From positions 19,393 to 83,392 of the forward strand of contig JAFSJE010000069.1 of NCBI GenBank assembly GCA_017439425.1: 64,000 nt of DNA, given 5' to 3'. The DNA comes from Oscillospiraceae bacterium. GTDB lineage: Bacteria; Bacillota; Clostridia; Oscillospirales; Oscillospiraceae. Below are positions 7,949 to 16,477 of the stretch, piece by piece. The position numbers were made by a program, and so were the translations under genes. The notes beneath the pieces were generated by a model that saw only the letters and a program-made list of their open reading frames with translations, was not told the DNA's origin and searched no databases. Numbering within the stretch: position 1 is the stretch's first letter; the number at the start of each line of letters is the position of its first letter.

Positions 7949-10599
7949 TATTTCTTCTCCTCCAGCTTCATATTTACATAGTTATCGACCATAGCGAGAG
8001 CATTGTCGAGCATAAGGAGATCCTTGCCGCCGCCCATGGCGCTGTCGGGTCTGCCGCCGCCCTTGCCGCCGCAAAGCGCGGTGACCTGGCGGATGATATC
8101 GCCCGCCTTGATTCCCTTTGCGATGGCGTTCTTGCCGCAGACCGCCTGGAAGGTTATCTTATCGCCGAGGGTCGAGGCAACAACGGCTACTATGTCCTCA
8201 GACTTGTCGCGGAGAGTGTCGCCGATCTTTCTGAGCTCATCGGCGGTGGCGCTCGCGTTGACGTGGGTGAGTATCTTGAGTCCGCCGACAGTCTTGGCAG
8301 ATGCCATGAACTCGCCGATCTCGCCGCTGCGGAGCTTATCCTTGAGGCTCTCGATGGTTCTGCCGAGCTTGCGGTTCTCCTCTATCTGACCCTTGATGCG
8401 CTCAACAAGCTCGCCGGGCGCGACCTTGAGGGTCTCGGCTGCGGCAGCGAGCATCCTTGCATGCTCGCGCATCTCATCATAGACGGCCATACCGGTGAGC
8501 GCTTCGATCCTGCGAACGCCGGAGGCAACGGAGAACTCACTCGTGATGCGGAACGGGCCGATCTTCGCTACGTTGTCGACGTGCGTGCCGCCGCAGAACT
8601 CTACGGAGAACTTATCGCCCATCGTGACAACGCGGACGATATCGCCGTACTTCTCTCCGAAGAGCGCCTGAGCACCGAGCTTTTTAGCCTCGTCGATGGG
8701 CATTTCCTTAATCTCAACGCCGTCGCCGGAGAGTATCTCGCGGGCAACGATCTCGTTGACTCTGAGAAGCTCGTCCGCGGTGAGCGCGGAGAAGTGCGTG
8801 AAGTCGAAGCGGAGGTGATCCGGCTCGACAAGAGAGCCCGCCTGGTGGACGTGATCGCCCAGCACCTCGCGCAGAGCCGCGTTGAGAAGGTGGGTCGCGG
8901 AGTGCGCGCGCATGATTGCGGCGCGGCGATCCTTATCGTATGCGGCGCAGGCAGTATCGCCCTTTGTGAGCACGCCGCTCTTTACAACGCCGTAGTGCAG
9001 GTACTTGCCGCCCTTGTTCTTCTTTACGTCGTTTACCTCGAACTCGCCGCCGGCGGTCTTTATTGCGCCGTGGTCGCCGACCTGTCCGCCCATCTCGGCG
9101 TACATCGGTGTCTTGTCGAGAACTATGATCGCCGGTGCGCCGGCGCCGATCTCCTCCTGGAGCTCGTTTTCGGACACGATAGCGAGTATCTTCGCCTCGC
9201 ATTCACATTCTGTATAGCCGACAAATTCCGTCGGTGTGTTGTCAAGGCCGAGGTCGAGACCCTGCCAGGCGTTCGACATATCGCCTCTCGCCTCTCTCGC
9301 GCGCTTGCGCTGCTCGTCCATGAGAGCCTTGAAGCCCTCCTCGTCGGCAGTCATGCCGGCGTCAGCGAGGATATCCTCGGTGAGGTCGAGGGGGAATCCG
9401 TAGGTATCGTAGAGCTTGAAGGTCTCGTCGCCGGTGAGAACGGTCTCGCCCTTCTCCTTGTGCGCAGCGACGGCGTCCTGAAGGATTCTCATGCCGGTGT
9501 CGATAGTCTTGGCGAAGTTCTCCTCCTCGACCTTGATAACGCGGGTAATATAATCCTTCTTCTCCTTGAGCTCGGGATACGCAAACTCGTTTTCGTGGAT
9601 AACGGTCTCGCAGACCTTGTAGAGGAACGGATCGTTCACGCCGAGGAGCTTGCCCTGACGCGCAGCTCTTCTGAGCAGACGGCGGAGAACGTAGCCTCTG
9701 CCCTCGTTGGAGGGGAGAACGCCGTCGCCGATCATAAAGGTCGCGGAGCGGATGTGGTCGGTGATGATGCGAAGGGATACGTCGATCTTGTGGCTCTCAC
9801 CGTAGTGCGCGCCGGTGATCTCAGATACCTTCGCGGTAATGTTGCGGACAGTGTCGACGTCGAAGAGGCTGTTCACGCCCTGAACAACGCAGGCAAGGCG
9901 CTCAAGACCCATTCCGGTGTCGATGTTCTTCTGAACGAGCTCGGTGTAGTTGCCCTCGCCGTCGTTATTGAACTGGCTGAAAACGTTGTTCCATACCTCG
10001 ATGAAGCGGTCGCACTCGCAGCCGGGCGCGCAGTCGGGCTTGCCGCAGCCGTGCTCGATGCCGCGGTCGTAGTAGATCTCGGAGCAGGGGCCGCACGGGC
10101 CGGAGCCGTGCTCCCAGAAGTTATCGGACTTGCCGAGGCGGGTGATGTGATCGGCGGGCACGCCGACCTCCTTCGTCCATACGTCGAACGCCTCGTCATC
10201 CTCGACATAAATCGAGGGATAGAGCTTCGCGGGGTCAAGTCCGACCCACTCCTCGCTCGTCAGAAACTCCCAGCTCCACTTAAGAGCCTCGTGCTTGAAG
10301 TAATCTCCGAAGGAGAAGTTGCCGAGCATCTCGAAGTAGGTGCCGTGGCGGTCGGTCTTGCCGATGTTCTCGATATCGCCGGTGCGGACGCACTTCTGGC
10401 AGGTGCAGACTCTTCTTCTCGGCGGCTCCATCTCGCCGGTGAAATAGGGCTTCATCGGCGCCATGCCGGAGTTTATAAGCAGCAGGCTCGGGTCATTCTG
10501 TGGTATAAGGGAGAAGCTGGGAAGGCGAAGATGTCCCTTCGACTCGAAGAAAGTGAGAAACATCTCTCTCAGCTCGTTAAGTCCGAATACTTTTCTCAT
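7948..10599 (-). CDS. alaS: Alanyl-tRNA synthetase
   Basis: Full-length class II synthetase of 883 residues that charges tRNA-Ala and edits mischarged Ser/Gly. The N-terminal catalytic core starts MRKVFGLNELREMFLTFFESKGH, and GRGYVLRRLLRRAAR is the motif 3-like block. The editing domain carries HSATH and CGGTHVDN zinc ligands, and a C-terminal GGGRPDSAMGGG tail follows. It starts seven bases after a degV-family gene on the same strand. I see no T-box leader, since the gene is inside an operon. Confidence 0.97.
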   Translation of the reverse strand: MRKVFGLNELREMFLTFFESKGHLRLPSFSLIPQNDPSLLLINSGMAPMKPYFTGEMEPPRRRVCTCQKCVRTGDIENIGKTDRHGTYFEMLGNFSFGDYFKHEALKWSWEFLTSEEWVGLDPAKLYPSIYVEDDEAFDVWTKEVGVPADHITRLGKSDNFWEHGSGPCGPCSEIYYDRGIEHGCGKPDCAPGCECDRFIEVWNNVFSQFNNDGEGNYTELVQKNIDTGMGLERLACVVQGVNSLFDVDTVRNITAKVSEITGAHYGESHKIDVSLRIITDHIRSATFMIGDGVLPSNEGRGYVLRRLLRRAARQGKLLGVNDPFLYKVCETVIHENEFAYPELKEKKDYITRVIKVEEENFAKTIDTGMRILQDAVAAHKEKGETVLTGDETFKLYDTYGFPLDLTEDILADAGMTADEEGFKALMDEQRKRAREARGDMSNAWQGLDLGLDNTPTEFVGYTECECEAKILAIVSENELQEEIGAGAPAIIVLDKTPMYAEMGGQVGDHGAIKTAGGEFEVNDVKKNKGGKYLHYGVVKSGVLTKGDTACAAYDKDRRAAIMRAHSATHLLNAALREVLGDHVHQAGSLVEPDHLRFDFTHFSALTADELLRVNEIVAREILSGDGVEIKEMPIDEAKKLGAQALFGEKYGDIVRVVTMGDKFSVEFCGGTHVDNVAKIGPFRITSEFSVASGVRRIEALTGMAVYDEMREHARMLAAAAETLKVAPGELVERIKGQIEENRKLGRTIESLKDKLRSGEIGEFMASAKTVGGLKILTHVNASATADELRKIGDTLRDKSEDIVAVVASTLGDKITFQAVCGKNAIAKGIKAGDIIRQVTALCGGKGGGRPDSAMGGGKDLLMLDNALAMVDNYVNMKLEEKK

Positions 10600-10606
10600 A
10601 GCGGGT

Positions 10607-11467
10607 TTATTCCTCCGTATCTAAGTACATTATTGCATATGTGCCGGGGCCGCAATGGCTTGAAATTATACCGCCGGCAACGGTTTCGTAGACGTTTTCA
10701 AAGTATTTGAGATCTTCGATCTCTTTTTTCATGATCTCGCAGACAGCCTCGCTCGTACCGACTGAGTGGTAGACGAAAACCATCTCCTTATCTGCGCGCA
10801 GCAGCCCCTTTTTGAGGTCTGCGATGTATTTTTTGCACACCGCCTCGGGCTTTCCGCGGTATTTCGCACCGACGGTCATTTTGCCGCCGGACATGATTAT
10901 CTTCGGCTTTATGCCGAGCGCCGACGAAGCGAGCGCGCTCACGGCGCTGCACCGCCCGCCGCGGTAGAGGTATTTGAGCGTTTCGACAACGAAGCTGACT
11001 CTCACCTTCGGGATGAGCTTCTCTATCTCGAGCCATATCTCGGCTGCGCTCATTTTACCCTCTTTTGCCATCTCAGCCGCCTTGATAATGAGTATGCCGA
11101 TTCCGTTTCCGAGCGAACGCGAGTCGACGACGAAGGTGTGGTCAGACCAGTCGAGGTTTGCCGCCGCGATCCTGAACGAATTGCAGGATGAGCTTATCTC
11201 GGTGGAAATTCCGAAGAAAAGCACGTCGTCGCCGGCATCAACCGCGTCTTGAAGCGCGTCCTCAGCGTCACCGGGTGAGAATGCCGCGGTGGTCGGGGTA
11301 CTCTTGTGCTCGTCAGACCAGGCGTACATGCCCTCGATGTCGAAATCAAGCCCGTCGGGCCTCGAATCGTCGCCCATTCTGACATACAGCGGAACGATCC
11401 TGACGTTATACTTTTCCAGAAGCTCTCTTGTAAGGTCATTCGTGCTGTCTGCGTAAATTCTAATCAT
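10607..11467 (-). CDS. DegV family protein (first of a tandem pair)
   Basis: DegV proteins bind a fatty acid in a cleft and can act as the B subunit of bacterial fatty-acid kinase (FakB). This 286-residue copy begins MIRIYADSTNDLTRELLEK and has the family blocks FFGISTEISSSCNSF, GGRCSAVSAL and SSHCGPGTYAIMY. It overlaps the upstream paralogue by eight bases and is clearly a duplicate of it. It precedes alaS. No fakA kinase gene is nearby, so a FakB role is unproven. Confidence 0.9.
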   Translation of the reverse strand: MIRIYADSTNDLTRELLEKYNVRIVPLYVRMGDDSRPDGLDFDIEGMYAWSDEHKSTPTTAAFSPGDAEDALQDAVDAGDDVLFFGISTEISSSCNSFRIAAANLDWSDHTFVVDSRSLGNGIGILIIKAAEMAKEGKMSAAEIWLEIEKLIPKVRVSFVVETLKYLYRGGRCSAVSALASSALGIKPKIIMSGGKMTVGAKYRGKPEAVCKKYIADLKKGLLRADKEMVFVYHSVGTSEAVCEIMKKEIEDLKYFENVYETVAGGIISSHCGPGTYAIMYLDTEE

Positions 11468-12314
11468 TTTCGATGAATAGCACTCCTAATGTGCCGGGTC
11501 CGCAGTGGCTTGAGATAACGCCGCCTGCATGGGTTTCAATTATACTATCGAATTTCTTGTAGCCTTGAAGGGTCTTTCTGACCTTTTCCGCGATCTCAGG
11601 CTGAACGCCGGAGTGGGTTATGAACACCGCGTCCGGGTCGGCCTTTTTGAGAAGCGGAGCGAGATCATCAACGTACTTCTCTATCACCTTGTCGATCCTG
11701 CCGCGGTACTTGTGTCCGACGCCCATTTTTCCGTTCTCAACTACGATTTTCGGCTTAATGCCGAGCGCCGAGGCTGCGAGCGCGCTCACCGCGCTGCATC
11801 TTCCGCCGCGCCAGAGGTAGAGGAGCGTATCCACTACAAACGAGGCGCGAACTCTCGGAATAAGGCTCTGCATTTCAAGCCATATCTCAGCCGCGGTCTT
11901 ATCCCCTTTTTCGACGCTCTTTGCCGCCTTGAGAATAAGCAGCGCTATTCCGCTCGAGAGATTGCGCGAGTCGACCACAAAGGTGTGGTCAGACCAGTCG
12001 AGGTTTTCCGCCGCTATCTTAAAGGAGGAGCAGGAGGCGCTCATCTCCGTGGAAATACCGAAGAAGAGAATATCATCGCCGGCTTCCTTTGCCTCAAGGA
12101 TCGCATCCTCCGCGTCCGCAGGGGAAAATGCGCTCGTCTGAGGGGTGGTTTTCATTTTATCCGCCCAGGCGTACATCGCCTCGATATCGAGGTCGGCGCC
12201 GTCCTTTACCGTCGTTTCGCCCATTCTCACGTAGAGCGGAACGATGCGGATATTATGCTTTTCAATCAGTTCAGGTCCAAGATCGTTCGTGCTGTCAGCG
12301 TAGATCCGGATCAT
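11460..12314 (-). CDS. DegV family protein (second of a tandem pair)
   Basis: A 284-residue paralogue of the gene just downstream: both begin MIRIYADSTNDL and end with an SSHCGPGT segment. The frame is open 14 codons further upstream, but the paralogue's start and AAGGA before the 12314 ATG favour this start. It appears to be the first gene of the degV-degV-alaS-hinT run. Two tandem copies suggest two lipid specificities, as with FakB1 and FakB2; that is inference. Confidence 0.9.
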   Translation of the reverse strand: MIRIYADSTNDLGPELIEKHNIRIVPLYVRMGETTVKDGADLDIEAMYAWADKMKTTPQTSAFSPADAEDAILEAKEAGDDILFFGISTEMSASCSSFKIAAENLDWSDHTFVVDSRNLSSGIALLILKAAKSVEKGDKTAAEIWLEMQSLIPRVRASFVVDTLLYLWRGGRCSAVSALAASALGIKPKIVVENGKMGVGHKYRGRIDKVIEKYVDDLAPLLKKADPDAVFITHSGVQPEIAEKVRKTLQGYKKFDSIIETHAGGVISSHCGPGTLGVLFIEND

Positions 12315-12355
12315 ACTATCAATCCTTCCCTGTGCTATAAAATCACAACAGTACA

Positions 12356-12361
12356 ATTATA
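12356..12361 (-). promoter_or_regulatory. Possible -10 element of the degV-alaS operon
   Basis: A consensus TATAAT (minus strand) lies 42 bases before the degV ATG. The region 17 bases upstream has only a poor -35 (TGGATT), so this is a tentative promoter. Confidence 0.45.
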
Positions 12362-12379
12362 CAGCATCGAAATATAAAA

Positions 12380-12410
12380 ATCCACACATTTTTTAAAAAA
12401 ACGTGTGGAT
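12380..12410 (-). terminator. Terminator of the SCIFF maturase gene
   Basis: ATCCACAC (12380-12387) pairs with GTGTGGAT (12403-12410) and the pairing extends into an A6/T6 stem. On the minus strand it is followed by a TTTTT run. It lies just after the maturase stop codon. Confidence 0.85.
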
Positions 12411-12417
12411 TTCTCTT

Positions 12418-13785
12418 TTATTCTTCGCTTGCTGGCATATTTTCCGCAACCTGCATCATAATTGCGCACTCCATACGCTTTTTGAAGAGCCTGCAGCCGT
12501 ATTCATAGACGCCGCGGATGTCCCCCGTGGCATGGTAGGCGTTTGCCGCGCAGCCGCCGGAGCAGTAGAGCTTTGCCCAGCAGTTCTCGCAGTCGGGGCG
12601 TGCGTAGACGTTCGTGAGCTTGAATTCGTCTCTCAGCTCGGTATTCGTAACGCCCTGCCAGATATCGCCCATCTTGTACTTCTCATCGCCGACAAACTGG
12701 TGGCACGGATAGAGATCGCCCCACGGCGTTACCGCAAGGTACTCTGTTCCGCTGCCGCAGCCGGAGATGCGCTTGTAGATGCACGGGCCGTGGCTCAGAT
12801 CGATCATATAGTGGTAGAAGGTTATGGGCTTGCCGTCCTTCTTTCTGCGCAGCATATCCTTTGCGAGGATCTCATACTGCTCGCAGAGCTTGGGAAAATC
12901 CTCCTCGGTGAGCGCCACGGGATCGTCCGGCGCGGTCACTACCGGCTCCATCGAAAGCTCCGTAAAGCCGAGGTCGGCGAGGTGGAAAAGATCCTCCGTA
13001 AAGTCGGTATTCAGGTGGGTATAGGTGCCGCGGACGTAGTAGCTTCTGTCGCCGCGCGCCGCCGCAAACTTCTGAAACTTGGGGATTATATTATCATAGC
13101 TCCCTCTGCCGGCATAGTCGACGCGGAAGCGGTCGTGAACCTCTTTTCTGCCGTCGATGCTCATAACTACGTTGCTCATCTCGCGGTTAGCAAAGTCGAT
13201 AACCTCATCGTCGACGAGAACTCCGTTAGTCGTGAGCGTGAAGCGGAAGTTTTTGTTCTTCTCCTTCTCGATGCTGCGGGCGTAGGCGACAAGGTCCTTT
13301 ACGACCTGCCAGTTCATAAGCGGCTCGCCGCCGAAGAAGTCTACCTCGAGATTGCGGCGCTTTCCGGAGTTTTCAACGAGGAAGTCGAGCGCGCGCTTGC
13401 CGACCTCGAAGCTCATTATCGCACGCTCGCCGTTATACTTGCCCTGTGAAGCGAAGCAGTAGGAGCAGTTTAAGTTGCAGGTGTGGGCGACGTGCAGACA
13501 GAGCGCCTTTATGACGTTCGAGCGCTTCTTGAAGTCGAATGAAATGGGCTTGAATCTGTCCTCTGTAAAGAGCTTTCCCGCCGCTTTGAGCTCCTCGACG
13601 TCGTCAATGCAGTCGCGCACCTCGCTCTCGGGGTACCTGTCCGCGAGCTTTTTTACTATCTCCTCCGGCGTGTTCTCCTCATAAAGGGCGATGACCTCGT
13701 AGCCGAGGTCGTCCACAACGTGAACAGAGCCGGAGAACACGTCGAGGACTATGTTATAGCCGTTAAGCTTGTACTGATGTATCAT
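12418..13785 (-). CDS. scfB: Radical SAM maturase of the SCIFF peptide
   Basis: A 455-residue radical SAM/SPASM enzyme that installs thioether crosslinks between cysteines and other residues in the SCIFF peptide. The N-terminal 90 residues form a peptide-recognition-like domain. The SAM-cluster motif is HTCNLNCSYCFAS (CX3CX2C). C-terminal auxiliary-cluster cysteines occur in GCGSGTEY, CHQF, and CENCWAKLYCSGGC. GAGGT precedes the ATG. The substrate gene lies 64 bases upstream at 13850-13990, with a terminator-like hairpin between. The assignment is firm because the neighbouring peptide matches the known precursor closely. Confidence 0.95.
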   Translation of the reverse strand: MIHQYKLNGYNIVLDVFSGSVHVVDDLGYEVIALYEENTPEEIVKKLADRYPESEVRDCIDDVEELKAAGKLFTEDRFKPISFDFKKRSNVIKALCLHVAHTCNLNCSYCFASQGKYNGERAIMSFEVGKRALDFLVENSGKRRNLEVDFFGGEPLMNWQVVKDLVAYARSIEKEKNKNFRFTLTTNGVLVDDEVIDFANREMSNVVMSIDGRKEVHDRFRVDYAGRGSYDNIIPKFQKFAAARGDRSYYVRGTYTHLNTDFTEDLFHLADLGFTELSMEPVVTAPDDPVALTEEDFPKLCEQYEILAKDMLRRKKDGKPITFYHYMIDLSHGPCIYKRISGCGSGTEYLAVTPWGDLYPCHQFVGDEKYKMGDIWQGVTNTELRDEFKLTNVYARPDCENCWAKLYCSGGCAANAYHATGDIRGVYEYGCRLFKKRMECAIMMQVAENMPASEE

Positions 13786-13796
13786 AGGATTACCTC

Positions 13797-13831
13797 AAAA
13801 AAATATAAGGCGGAGGCAAGCCCCGCCTTAT
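13797..13831 (-). terminator. Attenuator-like hairpin between SCIFF peptide and maturase genes
   Basis: On the minus strand ATAAGGCGG (13831-13823) pairs with CCGCCTTAT (13813-13805) and is followed, after one base, by seven T residues (13803-13797). The maturase ATG is 12 bases further. It should stop most transcripts after the peptide gene, giving more substrate than enzyme. Confidence 0.85.
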
Positions 13832-13849
13832 AGGGAATGTAGAGAGAAA

Positions 13850-13990
13850 TTACTCAGCGGTGTTCTCGCACTTCTGGTTGGCAACGCCGCAGGAAGTCTT
13901 GCAAGCGGACTGGCAGGAGGTCTGGCACTCGCCGCAGCCACCGTTAGCCTCGTTCATCTCGCGGGTATCAAGAGTGATGATATGCTTCAT
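13850..13990 (-). CDS. scfA: SCIFF ribosomal peptide precursor (six cysteines)
   Basis: A 46-codon gene encoding a peptide that begins MKHIITLDTREMNEAN and continues GGCGECQTSCQSACKTSC, ending in CENTAE. Cysteines are at 19, 22, 26, 30, 34 and 41, the six-cysteine spacing of the SCIFF family, a near-universal peptide of Clostridia that is matured by a radical SAM enzyme. The maturase gene follows directly. AAAGGAG lies before the ATG and a consensus promoter is at 14023-14051. The mature peptide's biological role is unknown. The match to the family in length, leader and cysteine spacing makes this call strong. Confidence 0.96.
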   Translation of the reverse strand: MKHIITLDTREMNEANGGCGECQTSCQSACKTSCGVANQKCENTAE

Positions 13991-14022
13991 TATTGTGTTC
14001 TCCTTTCCCAAAAGTTCAAGTT

Positions 14023-14051
14023 ATTTTACAATATATTTTTCGTTCTGTCAA
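14023..14051 (-). promoter_or_regulatory. Sigma-A-type promoter of the SCIFF peptide gene
   Basis: TTGACA (14051-14046) and TAAAAT (14028-14023) are separated by exactly 17 bases, ending 32 bases before the ATG. The -35 hexamer overlaps the last codon and stop of the upstream M23 gene. Confidence 0.85.
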
Positions 14052-15250
14052 GCATCGGGCGCATATTCGAGATTTGAATAGAATTTTGCCGGGTCGATCC
14101 GCGTTCCGTTCTCCCATATCTCGAAGTGAAGATGCGGGCCGTTTGACAGTCCTGTCGAGCCGACCCAGCCGATGAGATCTCCCTTTGTGACCTTATCGCC
14201 CGCCTTGACGTTGCGGCTCTGCATATGCGCGTAGAGCGTAGTGTAGCCGTTGCCGTGGTTGATTACGACGTAGTTGCCGTAGGTATCGCTCTTGGCGCTC
14301 GTGACGACCGTGCCGGTGTCGGCGGCGTAAATCTCAGCGCCGTAGCCCTGACCGCCTATGTCGATGCCGGAGTGGTATTTCGACGTGCCGAGAACGGGAT
14401 GGATTCGCCAGCCGAATTTGCTCGTTATGCGTCCCTTGTACTGCGCCGGCCACATGAATACGCCGGTGCCCTTGACCATCTCGAGCTTTTTGAGCTCCTC
14501 CTCCATCTCGATGATGTCTTTGTAGATCTGCTCGCGCTCTCGCTGCTGGGATTCATAGTACTCGGTGTAAGCCTCAATATCCTTCTGAAGCTCGGCGATG
14601 AGCGCCTCCGCTTCCTTTTCCTGGGCGGCAAGCTCTGCCTTGGCGCTCTCAAGCTCCGCCATGGCCTCGGCAGCCTCTCCCCTTGTGGATACTATCTCAG
14701 CCTTCGCCTCGAGAGTTTTGTTCTCCGCCTCAACAAGGGCGTCGTAAATGCCCTGATCGCGGCGCATTATCTCATTTACTGCGTCGATGCGAAATAGCAT
14801 ATCCGCAAAATCCGACGCGCCGAACACGATCTGGAGATAGGAGACGACTCCGTTCTCCTCCATCGCCCGGATGCGGGTCTTGTAAATCTCGCGCTGAACG
14901 TTCTCCCGGCGCTGGTATTCTCGCGCCTCGACGGTCTTTTCGTCGATCATGGCGTCAAGGATCGCGATGCGCTCGTTGATATTCTCGATTTCCTGAAGCT
15001 TGAGGTCGATCTGCTCGTCAAGGAGCTCCTTGCGCTTTGACGCCTCAAGCTGCTCAAATTCAAGGCTGTTTATCTTGCTTTTTGTCTCCTGCATCTGCTG
15101 CTTGAGGTCAGACTGCTTCTGCTTGAGCTCGTTAAGCTGCTCCCTTGTCGGCGCAGCAGAGGCGGAATAGCTCAGAAGCGACGCAAGCACGCCGAAGACC
15201 ATCAGCACAGCGAGGATTATCGCTATTATTCTTACAAGTTTCCGGTTCAT
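14048..15250 (-). CDS. M23 family murein hydrolase with coiled coil (second paralogue)
   Basis: A 400-residue exported protein: a hydrophobic N-terminal segment (IIAILAVLMVFGVLASLLS), a long Glu/Lys/Gln-rich coiled coil to about residue 265, then an M23 peptidase domain with HPVLGTSKYHSGIDIGG, HGNGYTTLYAHM and GPHLHFEIW zinc and active-site blocks. This is the EnvC/PcsB-like layout. It overlaps the paralogous M23 gene by four bases, downstream of ftsE-ftsX. In streptococci and E. coli FtsEX drives such coiled-coil hydrolases or activators, so septal wall cleavage is the likely role. LytM zinc ligands look intact, so it may be catalytic itself. Confidence 0.9.
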   Translation of the reverse strand: MNRKLVRIIAIILAVLMVFGVLASLLSYSASAAPTREQLNELKQKQSDLKQQMQETKSKINSLEFEQLEASKRKELLDEQIDLKLQEIENINERIAILDAMIDEKTVEAREYQRRENVQREIYKTRIRAMEENGVVSYLQIVFGASDFADMLFRIDAVNEIMRRDQGIYDALVEAENKTLEAKAEIVSTRGEAAEAMAELESAKAELAAQEKEAEALIAELQKDIEAYTEYYESQQREREQIYKDIIEMEEELKKLEMVKGTGVFMWPAQYKGRITSKFGWRIHPVLGTSKYHSGIDIGGQGYGAEIYAADTGTVVTSAKSDTYGNYVVINHGNGYTTLYAHMQSRNVKAGDKVTKGDLIGWVGSTGLSNGPHLHFEIWENGTRIDPAKFYSNLEYAPDA

Positions 15251-16473
15251 TTAGAAAGCTTCACCCCCGGCGCAGCGACGAGGTTGGAGAAATACTGGCT
15301 CGGGTCGACCTTGACGCCGTTTTTCCATATCTCGAAGTGCAGATGCGGGCCGCTTGAAACGCCCGTAGAACCGGTATAGCCTATGAGATCGCCCTTTGTG
15401 ACCTTATCGCCGACCTTGACCGATCGGCTCTGCATATGAGCGTAGAGCGTTGTGTAGCCGTTGCCGTGGCTGATGACGACGTAATTTCCGTAGCTTGATG
15501 ACTTCTGACTGACCGTTACGGTGCCGGAGTCAGCCGCCCAGATTTTCGAGCCGTAGTAAACTCTGCCGACGTCGAGGCCCGGGTGGTTCGTGCTGGCGCC
15601 CTTGATGCCCGTATCACGCGCGCCGAAGCCGCTTGTTATGTAGTTGGAGCTTACCGGCCACTTAAATTTGCCGGTGCCCTTGACGGTTGTGGAGGTAGAC
15701 GCCGCCTGCTCCTTTTTGAGTTTTGCCTCAAGCTCGAGGACTTCCTTATAGGCAGCCTCGCGATCCTTCATCATCTCGTCGTAAATCTTCTGAGCCTCGT
15801 TTATATCGCTCATGATCTGTGCAATGAGCTCCTCAGCCTCTCTCTGTTGCTCCTCAAGCTCAGCCTGCGCGATTTTCAGCTCCTCGCGGCTCGCTTCGCA
15901 CTCGATAACGGCGTCCTCAACGGATTTTTTCTTCGCCTCTGTCTTTTCCTCAGCGGTCACGAGCTTATCGTAAATCCCCTGGTCGTACTGCATGATGGCG
16001 TTCACCGCGTCGATGCGGAAGAGCATATCGGAAAAGCTCGACGCTCCGAAGATTATGCCGTAGTAGCTTGTTGAGCCGTTCTCCTCCATGGCGCGCACGC
16101 GGGTCTTATAGACCTCGCGGGTTATTTCCTCCTGGCGCTGGAGCTCCTCAAGCTCGGCCTCGCGCTCGGCGATAAGCTCGCCGTAGACGTCGATCTGAAT
16201 GCCGATGACCTCGATCTCGCGGGCCTTCAGCTCTATCTGATCGTCGATAGCGTTTTTCTTCGCCAGCGCGTCCTTTTTATCGTTTCCGAGGGCGTTTATT
16301 TCATTCTGAACCTCCGCCATCTCGGATTTTATCTGAGCGTGGTTCTTCTTTGCCTCCTCCAGCTTCTGCTTCGTCGTCGCCGCCGAGGCGGTCGGTACCG
16401 AGAGCTGCAGAAAGGCAGGAACTGCCAGCAGCAGCGCCAGCACCAGCGCTGTTATACGGGTTTTTCTGCGCAT
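15247..16473 (-). CDS. M23 family murein hydrolase with coiled coil (first paralogue)
   Basis: A 408-residue paralogue of the next gene with the same order: signal sequence (LVLALLLAVPAFLQLSVPTASA), coiled coil to about residue 270, and an M23 domain with TNHPGLDVG, HGNGYTTLYAHM and GPHLHFEIW. Shared segments such as YKTRVRAMEENG and DMLFRIDAVN show a tandem duplication. It begins five bases after the ftsX stop. A role as an FtsEX-controlled peptidoglycan hydrolase follows from known FtsEX partners and from gene order; direct interaction is inferred. Confidence 0.9.
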   Translation of the reverse strand: MRRKTRITALVLALLLAVPAFLQLSVPTASAATTKQKLEEAKKNHAQIKSEMAEVQNEINALGNDKKDALAKKNAIDDQIELKAREIEVIGIQIDVYGELIAEREAELEELQRQEEITREVYKTRVRAMEENGSTSYYGIIFGASSFSDMLFRIDAVNAIMQYDQGIYDKLVTAEEKTEAKKKSVEDAVIECEASREELKIAQAELEEQQREAEELIAQIMSDINEAQKIYDEMMKDREAAYKEVLELEAKLKKEQAASTSTTVKGTGKFKWPVSSNYITSGFGARDTGIKGASTNHPGLDVGRVYYGSKIWAADSGTVTVSQKSSSYGNYVVISHGNGYTTLYAHMQSRSVKVGDKVTKGDLIGYTGSTGVSSGPHLHFEIWKNGVKVDPSQYFSNLVAAPGVKLSK

Positions 16474-16477
16474 TTTC

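Noticed and set aside
8263..10710. Very long open frame (815 codons) on the plus strand
   Set aside because: It is antisense to alaS, which has all expected motifs. The frame exists because GC-rich codons in alaS leave few stops on the opposite strand.
7948..12380. Possible T-box riboswitch for alaS
   Set aside because: alaS is inside an operon behind two degV genes, with only seven bases before its start; the degV leader is too short (about 35 bases from the -10) for a T-box.
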